A program made the position numbers and the translations under genes. A model generated the notes under the pieces. That model did no database searches. It saw nothing but the letters and a program-made list of their open reading frames with translations, and was not told the DNA's origin. Positions 16,918 to 26,336 of a stretch of 64,000 nt of DNA are shown piece by piece. The stretch's first letter is position 1. Each line of letters begins with the position of its first letter. Origin of the DNA: Phycisphaerae bacterium (GTDB lineage: Bacteria > Planctomycetota > Phycisphaerae > Phycisphaerales > SM1A02). The stretch lies in assembly GCA_016795035.1 (NCBI GenBank), contig JAEUIT010000022.1, positions 1 through 64,000 of the forward strand, given 5' to 3'.

Positions 16918-19179
16918 ATGCGCCGTTTTGCCGCCCCGCTCGTCGCGCTGTCTTTCGCGTTCTGCGCCGTTCCGTCCGCGATCGCCGACACGCCGTACGA
17001 CGGCCAGCAGGTCGTTCGGGTCTTGCCTGAGAACCTTCGCCAGCTGCGCGCGGCCATGGTGCTCGCCGACGACGTGTGGACGCACAGCCCCGGCATCGGT
17101 CGCGCCCTCGATCTCGCGGTCGGCGCCGAGTCGCTTGCGGCGCTGCGTCGCGCGGGCTTCCAGCCCGACGTCGTGATCGCAGACCTCGGCGCACTGGTCG
17201 CGGCCGAGAAGGCTCGCTTGGACGCGGTTGCCGAAGCTGGCGGCGTCGCCGGCGGCATCGAATGGTTCGCGGACTTCAAGAACCTTGCGGCGATCAACGC
17301 GAAGCTCGACGAGTTCGCGGGCCAGCGCCCGGATCTCGTCTCCACGTTCACGATCGGCAATTCGCTCGAAGGTCGGCCGATCCGAGGCGTTCGCATCTCG
17401 TCGGCGCCGAGCGGCGCTCCGGCGATCCTCTTCAACGGCTGCCAGCACGCCCGCGAGTGGATCAGCCCGATGACCGTGATGTACATCGCGAACCAACTCG
17501 TCGACAACGCGGCGACCGACCCCGAGATCGCGGCGTTCCTCTCGACGTTCGAGGTGTACGTGATCCCGGTCGTCAACCCCGACGGCTACCAATACTCCTG
17601 GGACGCCGTGCGGCTCTGGCGGAAGAACCGTCGCGACAACGGCGACGGCACCTTCGGCGTCGACCTCAACCGCAACTGGGACTTCGCGTGGGGCGGCGCG
17701 GGCTCGAGCGGCACGACGAGCTCCGATACCTATCGCGGCCCGGCGCCCTTCTCCGAGCCTGAAACGCAGGCGCTCCGCGACTTCTACATCTCGAAGCCGA
17801 ACATCCTCGCGAGCATCGACTTCCACTCGTTCTCGCAACTCGTCCTCTCGCCTTGGGGATGGACCGTCGAAGCCTCACCCGACGGAACGCTCTTCGACGC
17901 GCTCGGCGCGAACATCGCCGAGTCGATCTTCGCGAACGGCGGGCAGACGTACGAGGCGGGCCCGATCGGGCCGACGCTCTATCTCGCCTCGGGCAACGTG
18001 GTCGACTGGGCGTACGGCGCGCGCGACGCGCTCGCCTACACGATCGAGCTCCGCGACACCGGCCAGTTCGGCTTCGTCCTTCCGCCCGACCAGATCGTGC
18101 CGACCGGCGTCGAGACGTTCGCCGCGATGCGCACGTTCCTCACGGATCTCTCCGCGCCGGCGTCAATCGCCCCCGTGGGCGAGATCCCGACGTCGGTCGA
18201 CGTCGACGAGGCGACGACGGTCCGCGTGCGCATTCGCTCGCTCGCGGGCGAAGTGGCCGCCGGCAGCGAGACGCTTCGTTGGCGCATCGGCGCGGCGGGC
18301 GACTTCCAGTCGACCCCGCTCGTGGTCGACGGCAACGACGAGTATGCGTTCTCCGCGTTGCTGCCGCAGGCGCCGTGCGGAAGCTCGATCGAGTGGTACG
18401 TCGAGGCCATGACGAACCTCGGCGACGTGACGCTGCCCGAAGTGGGCGCGTCCGCGCCGTTCGTGACCGAGGTCTTCGACTCGACCACCGTCTTCGACGA
18501 CGACTTCCAGACGGTGCTCGGCTGGACCGTCGGCGCGCCCGGCGACAACGCGACGGGCGGCGTCTGGGTGCGAGTCGATCCGAACGGCACGATCGCGCAG
18601 CCGGAGAACGACTCGAGCGCGGACGGCGTCTTCTGCTTCGTCACCGGCCAGGCAGCGCCCGGCGCCGCGGCGGGGCAGGCCGACGTCGACGGCGGCACCA
18701 CCACCTTGACCTCGCCCGCGCTCGACTGCTCCGATCCCGAGTCGCACGTCCGCTATGACCGCTGGTACTCGAACAACCTCGGCTCCTCGCCGAACCAGGA
18801 TTCCATGCCGATCGAGATCACGTCCGACGGCACGACCTGGGTGACGCTCGAGACGGTCACCGAGAACGCGAACGCGTGGGTGAGCAAGTCGTTCCGCGTC
18901 GCCGACTTCGTCACGCCGTCGGCGAACGTGCGGATCCGATTCGTCGCCCGCGACCTGAACGCGGGCTCGCTCGTCGAAGCGGGCGTGGACGAGGTGCAGG
19001 TGTTCGTCCTCGGCTGCAACGACGTGTTGGGCGATCTCAACGCCGACGGCCTGGTGAACGGCGCGGATCTCGGCATCCTGCTCGGGGCCTGGGGGTCGGC
19101 GGGCGGACCGGCCGATCTCGACGGCAGCGGCGCCGTCGATGGCGGCGACCTCGGGATCCTCCTGGGCGCGTGGAGCTGA
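16918..19179 (+). CDS. Secreted M14 zinc carboxypeptidase with C-terminal dockerin-like repeat
   Basis: The 753-residue protein has a signal peptide ending near AIADTPYDG. The M14 domain has ligands H177 and E180 (CQHARE), H303 (DFHSFS), the substrate-binding VDLNRNWD and the catalytic E377 in YTIELRD, so it should be an active exo- or D,L-carboxypeptidase. Beta-sandwich-like regions follow (about 410-700). The last 50 residues are a paired calcium-loop motif, [15 protein letters not shown]...[14 protein letters not shown], like a type I dockerin. Such tails are common in Phycisphaerae secreted proteins and probably act in surface sorting or anchoring, since no cohesin is seen here. Start ATG 16918 gives a clean signal peptide. 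Confidence 0.9.
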   Translation: MRRFAAPLVALSFAFCAVPSAIADTPYDGQQVVRVLPENLRQLRAAMVLADDVWTHSPGIGRALDLAVGAESLAALRRAGFQPDVVIADLGALVAAEKARLDAVAEAGGVAGGIEWFADFKNLAAINAKLDEFAGQRPDLVSTFTIGNSLEGRPIRGVRISSAPSGAPAILFNGCQHAREWISPMTVMYIANQLVDNAATDPEIAAFLSTFEVYVIPVVNPDGYQYSWDAVRLWRKNRRDNGDGTFGVDLNRNWDFAWGGAGSSGTTSSDTYRGPAPFSEPETQALRDFYISKPNILASIDFHSFSQLVLSPWGWTVEASPDGTLFDALGANIAESIFANGGQTYEAGPIGPTLYLASGNVVDWAYGARDALAYTIELRDTGQFGFVLPPDQIVPTGVETFAAMRTFLTDLSAPASIAPVGEIPTSVDVDEATTVRVRIRSLAGEVAAGSETLRWRIGAAGDFQSTPLVVDGNDEYAFSALLPQAPCGSSIEWYVEAMTNLGDVTLPEVGASAPFVTEVFDSTTVFDDDFQTVLGWTVGAPGDNATGGVWVRVDPNGTIAQPENDSSADGVFCFVTGQAAPGAAAGQADVDGGTTTLTSPALDCSDPESHVRYDRWYSNNLGSSPNQDSMPIEITSDGTTWVTLETVTENANAWVSKSFRVADFVTPSANVRIRFVARDLNAGSLVEAGVDEVQVFVLGCNDVLGDLNADGLVNGADLGILLGAWGSAGGPADLDGSGAVDGGDLGILLGAWS

Positions 19180-19207
19180 AACGCGGAAATCCCCGGCCGC
19201 GGCCGGA

Positions 19208-19235
19208 GGAGACCTGCCGGGGGCGGTAGGTCTCC
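19208..19235. terminator. Hairpin between convergent genes
   Basis: GGAGACCTGCC (19208-19218) pairs with GGTAGGTCTCC (19225-19235) with one G-T wobble. It lies between the carboxypeptidase (ends 19179) and the chemoreceptor (ends 19289), as expected for a two-way terminator, although no T-run follows. Confidence 0.55.
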
Positions 19236-19288
19236 GTCTCGGCCGCAGCGGGGACGTTGTGGGAGGCTGCGTCGCGCGGTCGTCCGAT

Positions 19289-20917
19289 CTACGACTCGCG
19301 CACTTGGAATTCGGCGATGCGGTCACGGAACGTGCCCGCCTGCGAGGAGGTTTCCTCGGCGGCGGCCGCGAGTTCCTCCGCGCTCGCGGCGTTCTGCTGC
19401 GTCGCCTTGTCGAGTTCCTCGACGCTGTGGCTGATCGCCACGACCTCGCGGGCCTGCGACTCGTTCGACTCGGCGATGCCGCGCACCAGTTCGTCGACCG
19501 TCTTCGCGCTCTCGACGATCTTCGAGAGGGACGTGGCGACCTGCTCGCTCAGGTCGACCGCGCGCTCGGCGCGCTCGGTCGACTGTTCGACCATCGACGC
19601 GGTTTCCCGCGCCGCTTCGGCGGAACGCCGCGCGAGATTGCGCACCTCTTCGGCAACCACCGCGAAGCCCTTGCCGCCCTCGCCGGCGCGGGCCGCCTCG
19701 ACGGCCGCGTTGAGCGCGAGGAGGTTCGTCTGGAACGCGATCTCGTCGATGACCTTGAGCACCTTCGCGACGGCGTCGCTCGACCGCTTCACTTCGCCCA
19801 TGGCCTCGGCCATCTGCTGCATCTGGCCGTGGCAATCGACCGCGGAGACGCGGCTCGACTCGGTGAGCGCGGCGGCGCTCTTCGCGCCGTCGGCGGCCTT
19901 CGTCGTGCGCGAGGAGAGGGCCGACAGGCTCTCGTTGATCCTCTCGAGGCTCGACGCCTGCTCGGTGGAGCTCGAAGCGAGCGATTGGCTCGTCGCGCTC
20001 ACCTGTCCTGAGCCCGCGTCGATCTGGCCGGAACCGTCGCGGAACTGGACGAACGTGAGCTCGAGGCGATCGAGCAGCTTGTTGAACCACACCGACATCT
20101 GGCCGAGCTCGCCGACCGCGTTCTCGTCGACGCGCTCACGGAGATCGCCCTCCGAGATCGTGTGGATCTTCGCGATCATGCTCGCGATCGGCCGCTTCAC
20201 CGAGCGGTTGAGCAGGTAGGCGAAGCCGAGAAGCACGAGCGCCATGATCGGAATCGACCAGCCGATGCCGCGGGTGATGAAGGACGTGACCGACGCCTCC
20301 ATCGGCGCGAGCGGGAGGATGACCTCGTACGCGCCGTGCATCTGGCCGACTTTCCAGCCTTCCATCGGAAAGCCGAGGCAGTCCTTGCCGTCCTTGTCGG
20401 GGTCCTGCGGTCCGCCCGGCGCGCCGTGGCACGCGAGGCAACTCTCCTCGAGGACGATCGACCGCATGTAGTGGTACGCGTTGCCGTCGTGATCGATGCG
20501 CGCGAGCTGCCGATTGCCGCCGGCGGCGACCTGTGTCTCAAGGTCGCGCAGCATCTCCTCGCGGAACGAACCCGCCTGCGGAAGATGCTCCTTGTTGCGC
20601 GCGTTGAACGCGACGATCGCGAAGTCGATGCCTTCCTTCTTCGCGGCGTTCATCGCGGCCGTCCAACCGACGACGACGGGAACCGTCGCGAAGAACTTGG
20701 TGTCGGTGTACTTCGCGCCCTTCTCGATGTCGGCCTTCGCCAAGGCGAGAAGCGATTGCGAGTCGATCGATCCGTTGGCGTGCATCGCGCTCGCGTTCGC
20801 CTTCGCCTCGTCGGCGACGGCGGTGAGCGCCGCGGCCTTCTCGAACATGGACTTCTCCGCGGAGGCGCGGTACGAGTCGGTGATGATCGCGTAATTGACG
20901 GCGAGAGCGACCGCCAC
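19289..20917 (-). CDS. Methyl-accepting chemotaxis protein with haem-motif sensor domain; N-terminus lost to a TGA
   Basis: The 542 readable residues contain a periplasmic sensor region of the DUF3365/Tll0287 kind with a CLACHG motif (c-type haem attachment), a second membrane segment near 222-245, a HAMP region and a full cytoplasmic signalling domain with the conserved hairpin tip [20 protein letters not shown]. It should bind haem, sense redox state or gas, and signal to CheA/CheW. The GTG at 20917 is only the first start after an in-frame stop. The natural start is ATG 20992, with AAGGA six bases upstream, but a TGA at 20942-20944 separates it from the rest and removes half of the first transmembrane helix. 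Either the gene is newly broken or the base is wrong. Confidence 0.8.
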   Translation of the reverse strand: MAVALAVNYAIITDSYRASAEKSMFEKAAALTAVADEAKANASAMHANGSIDSQSLLALAKADIEKGAKYTDTKFFATVPVVVGWTAAMNAAKKEGIDFAIVAFNARNKEHLPQAGSFREEMLRDLETQVAAGGNRQLARIDHDGNAYHYMRSIVLEESCLACHGAPGGPQDPDKDGKDCLGFPMEGWKVGQMHGAYEVILPLAPMEASVTSFITRGIGWSIPIMALVLLGFAYLLNRSVKRPIASMIAKIHTISEGDLRERVDENAVGELGQMSVWFNKLLDRLELTFVQFRDGSGQIDAGSGQVSATSQSLASSSTEQASSLERINESLSALSSRTTKAADGAKSAAALTESSRVSAVDCHGQMQQMAEAMGEVKRSSDAVAKVLKVIDEIAFQTNLLALNAAVEAARAGEGGKGFAVVAEEVRNLARRSAEAARETASMVEQSTERAERAVDLSEQVATSLSKIVESAKTVDELVRGIAESNESQAREVVAISHSVEELDKATQQNAASAEELAAAAEETSSQAGTFRDRIAEFQVRES

Positions 20918-20992
20918 CGTGATGCCGGCAAGAAGAATGACTCACGGCGCGAGGCCAAGCGACCTCGCGCGTTCCCGAAGAGACGTCAGCAT
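20918..20992 (-). pseudogene. Separated N-terminal piece of the chemoreceptor gene
   Basis: ATG 20992 with a Shine-Dalgarno AAGGA (20999-21003) opens MLTSLRERARSLGLAP and then meets TGA (20942-20944). The same frame continues as [15 protein letters not shown], the missing first half of transmembrane helix 1. A single base change to a sense codon would restore a standard receptor of 567 residues. Confidence 0.7.
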
Positions 20993-21338
20993 GGGTTGTC
21001 CTTCCGTGGCGGTCAGGCCTAACACGGCGCTGCACCGCGTTGCAGGTGCAGACGATCGGAGCCCTCTCGAAAGAACTTCATCGCGCGGAACGACGAATGC
21101 GCCCGATCAGGGAAACGCACCTACACCCAGAGAAAAACCGGTGGGAGCGCTCCCCGGTGCCGACGGCCGTTCCCTACGCGACTCCACGCACGTCGCCCGG
21201 TCCGGTCTTCGACGGCTTCGGCGGGCGACGCCTGTTTTCGGACCTCCGGCCTGCACAGCCGCACCTGCGGGCGACCAACCTCGGGCGAGACGGCCCACTC
21301 CCCGCGGCATCCGGCGCGCGTCGTGGCACAGTGTCGGA
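20993..21338. other. Divergent intergenic region, nothing recognised
   Basis: Between two divergent genes; it must hold both promoters. I see no convincing operator. A variant of the dispersed motif (CGTTGCAGG) lies near 21038. Confidence 0.4.
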
Positions 21339-23027
21339 ATGCCGGCTACGGCACGAAGAACCTTGTCGCTCCTCGCGCTCGGCGCGCTCGGCGTCGCCGC
21401 GCGCCTCTCGTCGGCGCAAACCTGCCCGATCTACACGACATCGTTCGACTCGTTCACCGGCCCTCCGGACTTCGCGAACGGCGAGTTCAGCGTGTCGTGG
21501 TGCCTGAACGGCGCGAGCGTCACGGCATCGAACTTCTGTCCGACCGGCAGCGCGCTCAAGCTCGACAGTTCCACCGACGACCCCGTCTTCCTCGTGCGCG
21601 TCGGCAACGCGGAGTGTGCGAGCGTCTCGGTGACGTTCACCTATGCGCAGTTCGCCGCGACGGGCACGACGCTGAAGGCGAGCCTCACCGATGCGACCTC
21701 GGTGGCGTGCGCGGGATCGACGACCACCACGCTCGGCACGCTCTCGACGACCGGCGGCGTGTGCACGCAGGTCACGCTGACGGCGCTCGTCCAAGGCAGC
21801 CAAGGGATCCTCTTCCGTTTCGACCACGGCAACACCGGCGCGACCGCGATCACCATCGACGACCTGACCGTCTCCGTCACCGGCTGCTGCGACGAAACGC
21901 ACACGTGCTGCGAGGTCGGGCCCGCGGGCTGCGCCGACGACGCGGTCGCCGCATGCGTGTGCAAGACCGACGCGTACTGCTGCGAGACCGCGTGGGACGC
22001 GATCTGCATCGAGGAGGTCGACTCGTTCGGATGCGGCAGCTGCAACGGCGAGCCGCCCGTCGAATGCCTGACCTCGTTCGCGACGAACTTCGGGACCTCG
22101 TATTCGACGACGCCGATCTGCACGCTCTTCCCCGATCTCTTCGAGACGTGCGAAGGGTCGCCGCCGACGCTCACGATCTCCGGCGCGTGCGCGAGCTCCG
22201 GGGATCCGGGCCTGCGCTTCGGCACCGGCTTTCCGTATTCGGCCGCGATCACCCGTTGCCTCGACCTGAGCGCGATGCCGGCGCCGTCTCTGCGTTTCCG
22301 CTGGACGCGCAATGCCGGAACGCTCGGTCCGCGCATCGACTACAAGGTCGCCGACGGCGATTGGTTCGTCGCGTGGCAGCCGACGACGGGGCAGGGGGTC
22401 GGCGCATGCGTGGAGACGATCGTCGATCTGGCCCCGCTCGCGGGCGAGACGGACGTGCGCTTCCGCCTCATCAGCGGCTCCTCGGTGGCGAACGGCGCCG
22501 TGTTCGACGACATCCAGCTCGAGCCGGGCGCGGAGCCTCACGACTGCTGCGCGCAAGGCGGCCCGGGCTGCAACGTGGAAGCGATCGAGGCGTGCGCCTG
22601 CGCGGTCGACGACTACTGCTGCACGACCGCGTGGGACGACCTCTGCGTGGTCGTCGCGACGGCGCTCTGCGACGCGGGCTGTCCGGGCGTCCTCTTCTGC
22701 GGGGCTCCGGAGGCGGGCGAGTGCTTCGCCGCGCACGCCGCGCCCTACTGCAACGACGAGGCGTGTTGCGCGAGCGTGTGCGACTTCGACGCCTTCTGCT
22801 GCACGAACGAGTGGGACGCCCTGTGCGCCGAGGAGGCGTCGCTGGCGTGCGTTCCGCCGCTTGTCGGCGACATCGACGGGGACGGCCGCGTCGACGGCGC
22901 TGACATCTCGGCGATCCTGTCGGCGTGGGGGCTCGCCGGTGCAGCGGCGGGTGCGGCGGACCTCGACGGCAACGGCATCGTCGACGGCGGCGACCTCTCG
23001 ATCGTGCTTGCGGCATGGACGGGATAG
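21339..23027 (+). CDS. Secreted Cys-rich repeat protein with dockerin-like C-terminus
   Basis: The 562-residue protein begins with a signal peptide (LSLLALGALGVAARLSSAQ). Two beta-sandwich-like segments are each followed by a Cys-rich module of the form CC...GC...V.ACVC..D.YCC...WD..CV, and a third module follows near the C-terminus (residues about 180-225, 400-445 and 465-505). Such modules with paired cysteines and WD.IC recur in planctomycete and myxobacterial secreted proteins; their function is unknown. The last 50 residues form the same dockerin-like pair as in the M14 protein (DIDGDGRVDGADIS...DLDGNGIVDGGDLS). ATG 21339 was chosen because it opens directly onto the signal peptide. Likely an extracellular structural or adhesive protein. 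Confidence 0.8.
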   Translation: MPATARRTLSLLALGALGVAARLSSAQTCPIYTTSFDSFTGPPDFANGEFSVSWCLNGASVTASNFCPTGSALKLDSSTDDPVFLVRVGNAECASVSVTFTYAQFAATGTTLKASLTDATSVACAGSTTTTLGTLSTTGGVCTQVTLTALVQGSQGILFRFDHGNTGATAITIDDLTVSVTGCCDETHTCCEVGPAGCADDAVAACVCKTDAYCCETAWDAICIEEVDSFGCGSCNGEPPVECLTSFATNFGTSYSTTPICTLFPDLFETCEGSPPTLTISGACASSGDPGLRFGTGFPYSAAITRCLDLSAMPAPSLRFRWTRNAGTLGPRIDYKVADGDWFVAWQPTTGQGVGACVETIVDLAPLAGETDVRFRLISGSSVANGAVFDDIQLEPGAEPHDCCAQGGPGCNVEAIEACACAVDDYCCTTAWDDLCVVVATALCDAGCPGVLFCGAPEAGECFAAHAAPYCNDEACCASVCDFDAFCCTNEWDALCAEEASLACVPPLVGDIDGDGRVDGADISAILSAWGLAGAAAGAADLDGNGIVDGGDLSIVLAAWTG

Positions 23028-23067
23028 CCGGGTGCGCCCGCGGAGGCCCATTACACTCCGCCCCCCT

Positions 23068-23895
23068 ATGACCCGGAAGTCCACGAAGGCGCGACGAGGT
23101 TGGCGCACGGCGGCCACGAGCGATCGACACGAACTCTACGAACTCGCCGTCCAGAACGTGGACTTCGAGTGCTCCTTCATCGACCGCGTGATGAAGACGC
23201 ACCGCTCGCGCCTGCCGCGCACGCTGCGCGAGGACTTCTGCGGCACGTTCGCCGCGAGCGTCGGCTGGGTGCAGCATCGAAAGACGAACACGGCGATCGC
23301 GGTCGACCTCGACCCGAGCGTCCTCGCGTGGGGGCGTGGCCACAACCTCACGAAGCTCAACGCCGAACAGGCGAAGCGCCTCGACATCCGCAACGCCGAC
23401 GTCCTCAAGGTGAAGACGCCGGCGATGGACGTCGTTGCAGCCTGGAACTTCTCGTACTTCCTCTTCAAGTCTCGGGCCGCGCTCATGGCCTACTTCCGCA
23501 AGGTCCATGCGGATCTCGTGTCGGACGGCCTCTTCATCCTCGACGCCTACGGCGGGAGCGAGGCATTCACGGAGGTCGAGGAGGAGCGCAACCTCGACGG
23601 CTTCACGTACATCTGGGACCAGAACAAGTACAACCCGATCACGAACGAGGTCCTGAACTACATCCACTTCCGTTTCCCGGACGGCACGGAGATGCGGAAG
23701 GCGTTCACGTACGACTGGCGGCTGTGGACGCTGCCCGAGATCCAGGAGGCGCTCCTCGAGGTCGGCTTCAAGAAGGTCACCGTGTACTGGGAAGGCACGG
23801 ACCAGAAGACCGGCGAGGGCAACGGCGTTTTCCGGCCCACGCGCACCGGCGAAGCCTGCGCGGGCTGGATCGCGTATCTCGTCGCCGAGAAGTAG
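23068..23895 (+). CDS. SAM-dependent class I methyltransferase
   Basis: The 275-residue protein has a Rossmann-type methyltransferase core: motif I is loose (EDFCGTFAASVGW), followed by an acidic strand AIAVDLDPSVL that should bind the SAM ribose, and a motif IV-like DVVAAWNFSYF. The C-terminal half (GSEAFTEVEEERN...YDWRLWTLPEIQEALLEVGF) is like small-molecule or protein methyltransferases. The substrate cannot be named. ATG 23068 lies 40 bp after the upstream stop; the gene may be read with the prenyl synthase 59 bp downstream. Confidence 0.8.
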   Translation: MTRKSTKARRGWRTAATSDRHELYELAVQNVDFECSFIDRVMKTHRSRLPRTLREDFCGTFAASVGWVQHRKTNTAIAVDLDPSVLAWGRGHNLTKLNAEQAKRLDIRNADVLKVKTPAMDVVAAWNFSYFLFKSRAALMAYFRKVHADLVSDGLFILDAYGGSEAFTEVEEERNLDGFTYIWDQNKYNPITNEVLNYIHFRFPDGTEMRKAFTYDWRLWTLPEIQEALLEVGFKKVTVYWEGTDQKTGEGNGVFRPTRTGEACAGWIAYLVAEK

Positions 23896-23954
23896 CCTCC
23901 GGGCCGCGTCGGCAGGCCTGAAACGGCGCCCCCGAAACCCTTACGATCTCGTGC

Positions 23955-24947
23955 ATGCTCGACAGCGTTTCCCATCTCTCCGTTGCCGCCATCTTGCGGG
24001 ACTGTCTCGCGGAGACGGAGACGATCTTCGAACGCCAGCTCGCGAGCGACTTCCCGGCGGTGAACTCGCTCTGCCGCCACGTCGAGCGCTATCGCGGCAA
24101 GATGCTGCGCCCGACGCTCGTGATCCTGAGCGGCCTCGCCACGTCGAGGGATCCGCTCGCCCGCGCGAGCGTCACCGATCGCCATCTCATCGTTGCATGC
24201 GTCGCCGAGATGATCCACATGGCGACGCTCGTCCATGACGACATCCTCGACGACGCGTCGACGCGGCGCAAGGGCGCGACCGTGAACGCGCTCCGCGGCA
24301 ACGAGACCGCCGTGATGCTCGGCGACTACCTGATCTCGAACGCGTTCCACCTCTGCTCGAAGGCGGGCGATCCCACGCTCAACCTCCAGTTCGGCGAAGT
24401 GACGAACACGCTCTGCGAAGGGGAGCTCGTGCAGCTCTCGCACCGCGACGACACCAGCCTCGACGAGCCGACGTACTTCGAGATCATCCGGCGGAAGACC
24501 GCCGTCCTCGTCGGCGCCTGCTGCCGCTTCGGCGCGATGCTCTCGGGCGTCGACGACCATGTCGTCCAGGCGATGGACCGCTTCGGTCGCGGCGTTGGCA
24601 CCGCGTTTCAAATTCAGGACGACCTGCTCGACCTCGCGGGCAAGGAAGACGTCGTCGGCAAGAGCCTCGGTCGCGATCTCGACAAGGGCAAGATGACGTT
24701 GCCGCTGATTCTCCTTCTGAGCCGCGCGTCGAACGCGGAGCGCGCGGTCGTCCTTGACGCGATCGAGCGGCGCGACGACGCGTCCTTACGGCGCATCGCC
24801 GAGCGCGGCGGCGCCATCGACATGGCGCGAGCTCGCGCCGTCGAGATCGTCGATGCGGCGCGCAAGGAACTCGGATGCCTCGCACCGAGTCCGGTGCGCG
24901 ACCTGCTGCACGAGATGGCCGAGCGCACCGTGCGCCGCGACTTCTGA
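23955..24947 (+). CDS. Long-chain polyprenyl diphosphate synthase
   Basis: Condenses isopentenyl diphosphate units onto allylic diphosphates to make the side chain of menaquinone/ubiquinone or a carrier lipid. The 330 residues include the first Asp-rich motif DDILDD (in LVHDDILDDASTRRKG), GDYLISNAF, the second Asp-rich motif DDLLD (FQIQDDLLDLAGKED) and the following GKSLGRDLDKGKMTLPL. The length and the lack of bulky residues before the first motif fit an IspB/HepT-type long-chain enzyme; the exact chain length cannot be read. It ends 8 bp from the stop of the convergent redoxin gene. Confidence 0.9.
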   Translation: MLDSVSHLSVAAILRDCLAETETIFERQLASDFPAVNSLCRHVERYRGKMLRPTLVILSGLATSRDPLARASVTDRHLIVACVAEMIHMATLVHDDILDDASTRRKGATVNALRGNETAVMLGDYLISNAFHLCSKAGDPTLNLQFGEVTNTLCEGELVQLSHRDDTSLDEPTYFEIIRRKTAVLVGACCRFGAMLSGVDDHVVQAMDRFGRGVGTAFQIQDDLLDLAGKEDVVGKSLGRDLDKGKMTLPLILLLSRASNAERAVVLDAIERRDDASLRRIAERGGAIDMARARAVEIVDAARKELGCLAPSPVRDLLHEMAERTVRRDF

Positions 24948-24955
24948 CCGTCGCG

Positions 24956-26233
24956 TCACGACTTCGCGCGCGACTTGCCGCGGCTCGACGAGCTGTCGGC
25001 GTCGTTCTTCCAGCGCGGCATGCCGCCGCCGGCGCCGCCGCCGCGGGTCGCGAGCAGCGACTTGTTCGCCTCCACGAGCTGTCGCATGACGTCGGGCGTG
25101 AGGCTCATCGGATGGCCTTGCCAGCGCACGATGCCGTCGCTCGAGATGATCGCGACGTGCGGGATTCCGCTGATCCCGAAGCCCTTCTTCATGGAGCCGC
25201 TCGGCTCGATGCCGACCGCGTACTCGAAGTCGCTCTTCTTGAGGTTCTGCTTCTTCACGCCCTTGTCGAAGTCGCTCGGGCTCTCGTCGCTGATGCCGAC
25301 GCAGGTCACGTCGCCGCGCATGCCGCTCGCGATCTCGTTCATGTGCGGGATCGCTTGGCGGCACGGGCCACACCACGTTGCCCAGAAGTCGACGACGACG
25401 AGCTTGCCGTCGAAGTCGGGACGGCCGTTCCACCAGTCGACGTTGCCCATCGCGGGCGCTTGCTTGCCGCGCAGGTCGCTCGCGCTACTGATCGCGTCCT
25501 TGAACGTCGGGAAGCTCGTGTTCGCCTTCGACGTCTCCGCGCGTCGCGCGGTCGGCTTGTTCGCCGGATCAAACGGCTGATCGACGAACTCCTTCACGGT
25601 CGCCACCAGCCCGTCCTGCGTGAGGCCGGCCGAGCGGATGTCGCCGGTCCGGTCGATCACGACGTTCACCGGCTTCTTGTACGCGCCGATCATGTCGAGA
25701 TAGCTGCCGTCGCGGTCGATGCCGATCGGCATAGGAAGGTCGCCCTTCTCGAGCATCGCCTTGAGCTGGCCTTCGGCCTTGTCGGCGCCTTCGGGAGTGT
25801 GGATCGCGATGAGCTGCACGTCTTCCGGCTTGAACTCGGAAAGCGCCTTCGCGACGCGTTCGGGAATGTTGCGCGACGAGCTCGACTTCGTGGTGAAGGT
25901 CTGGATCACGACCACCTTGCCGCGCAGCGACTTGACGCTCGGCGCGCCGCTCTCGCCCACCCAGTCGATCGAGGCGAGGAATTCAGGCGCTTCGAACCCG
26001 ATCGCGTAGTCGAGCGCGGCGCGGTCGGCCTTGTCGAGCTTCTCGAAACGCTTGGAGCGCTCCTTCTCGTCGCGATCCGCCTGCTTCTTCTTCGCCCGGT
26101 CGTCGTTGCTCGTGGACTGTCCGCGCTGCGGCCCGTTGTTCGACTGGTTTGTCGACTGGGCGACCGCGGCGGTGGTGCCGCCGGCGATGAGGAGTCCGGC
26201 GAGAAGAACGCGGGAGACAAACGCTCGGTCCAT
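24956..26233 (-). CDS. Exported protein with two thioredoxin-like (TlpA/AhpC) domains, first lacking cysteines
   Basis: The 425-residue protein has a signal peptide (LLAGLLIAGGTTAAVAQ), a charged linker, and then two redoxin folds. The second (about 255-395) has the active site FWATWCGPC followed by the cis-Pro region GISGIPHVAII, as in TlpA/ResA-type disulphide reductases used in cytochrome maturation or envelope redox. The first (about 90-220) keeps the fold (VVVIQTFTT, ...NVVIDRTGDI) but has TKSSSSRN where CxxC would lie, so it is probably catalytically dead. The C-terminus is Gly/Ser/Arg-rich. ATG 26233 gives a proper signal peptide. Confidence 0.82.
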   Translation of the reverse strand: MDRAFVSRVLLAGLLIAGGTTAAVAQSTNQSNNGPQRGQSTSNDDRAKKKQADRDEKERSKRFEKLDKADRAALDYAIGFEAPEFLASIDWVGESGAPSVKSLRGKVVVIQTFTTKSSSSRNIPERVAKALSEFKPEDVQLIAIHTPEGADKAEGQLKAMLEKGDLPMPIGIDRDGSYLDMIGAYKKPVNVVIDRTGDIRSAGLTQDGLVATVKEFVDQPFDPANKPTARRAETSKANTSFPTFKDAISSASDLRGKQAPAMGNVDWWNGRPDFDGKLVVVDFWATWCGPCRQAIPHMNEIASGMRGDVTCVGISDESPSDFDKGVKKQNLKKSDFEYAVGIEPSGSMKKGFGISGIPHVAIISSDGIVRWQGHPMSLTPDVMRQLVEANKSLLATRGGGAGGGMPRWKNDADSSSSRGKSRAKS

Positions 26234-26336
26234 GGGCAAGGCTTCCTTTGGGCGAGGAGATATACGAACCGTCAACGATACCGGCGGCAGCCAACGGCCG
26301 GATCGGCGAATCATCGCCTTCGGCGGTTTCCGCGTC

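Noticed and set aside
16779..17576. Long upstream extension of the ChaN-like frame
   Set aside because: It overlaps the divergent carboxypeptidase gene and lacks a lipoprotein leader at its start.
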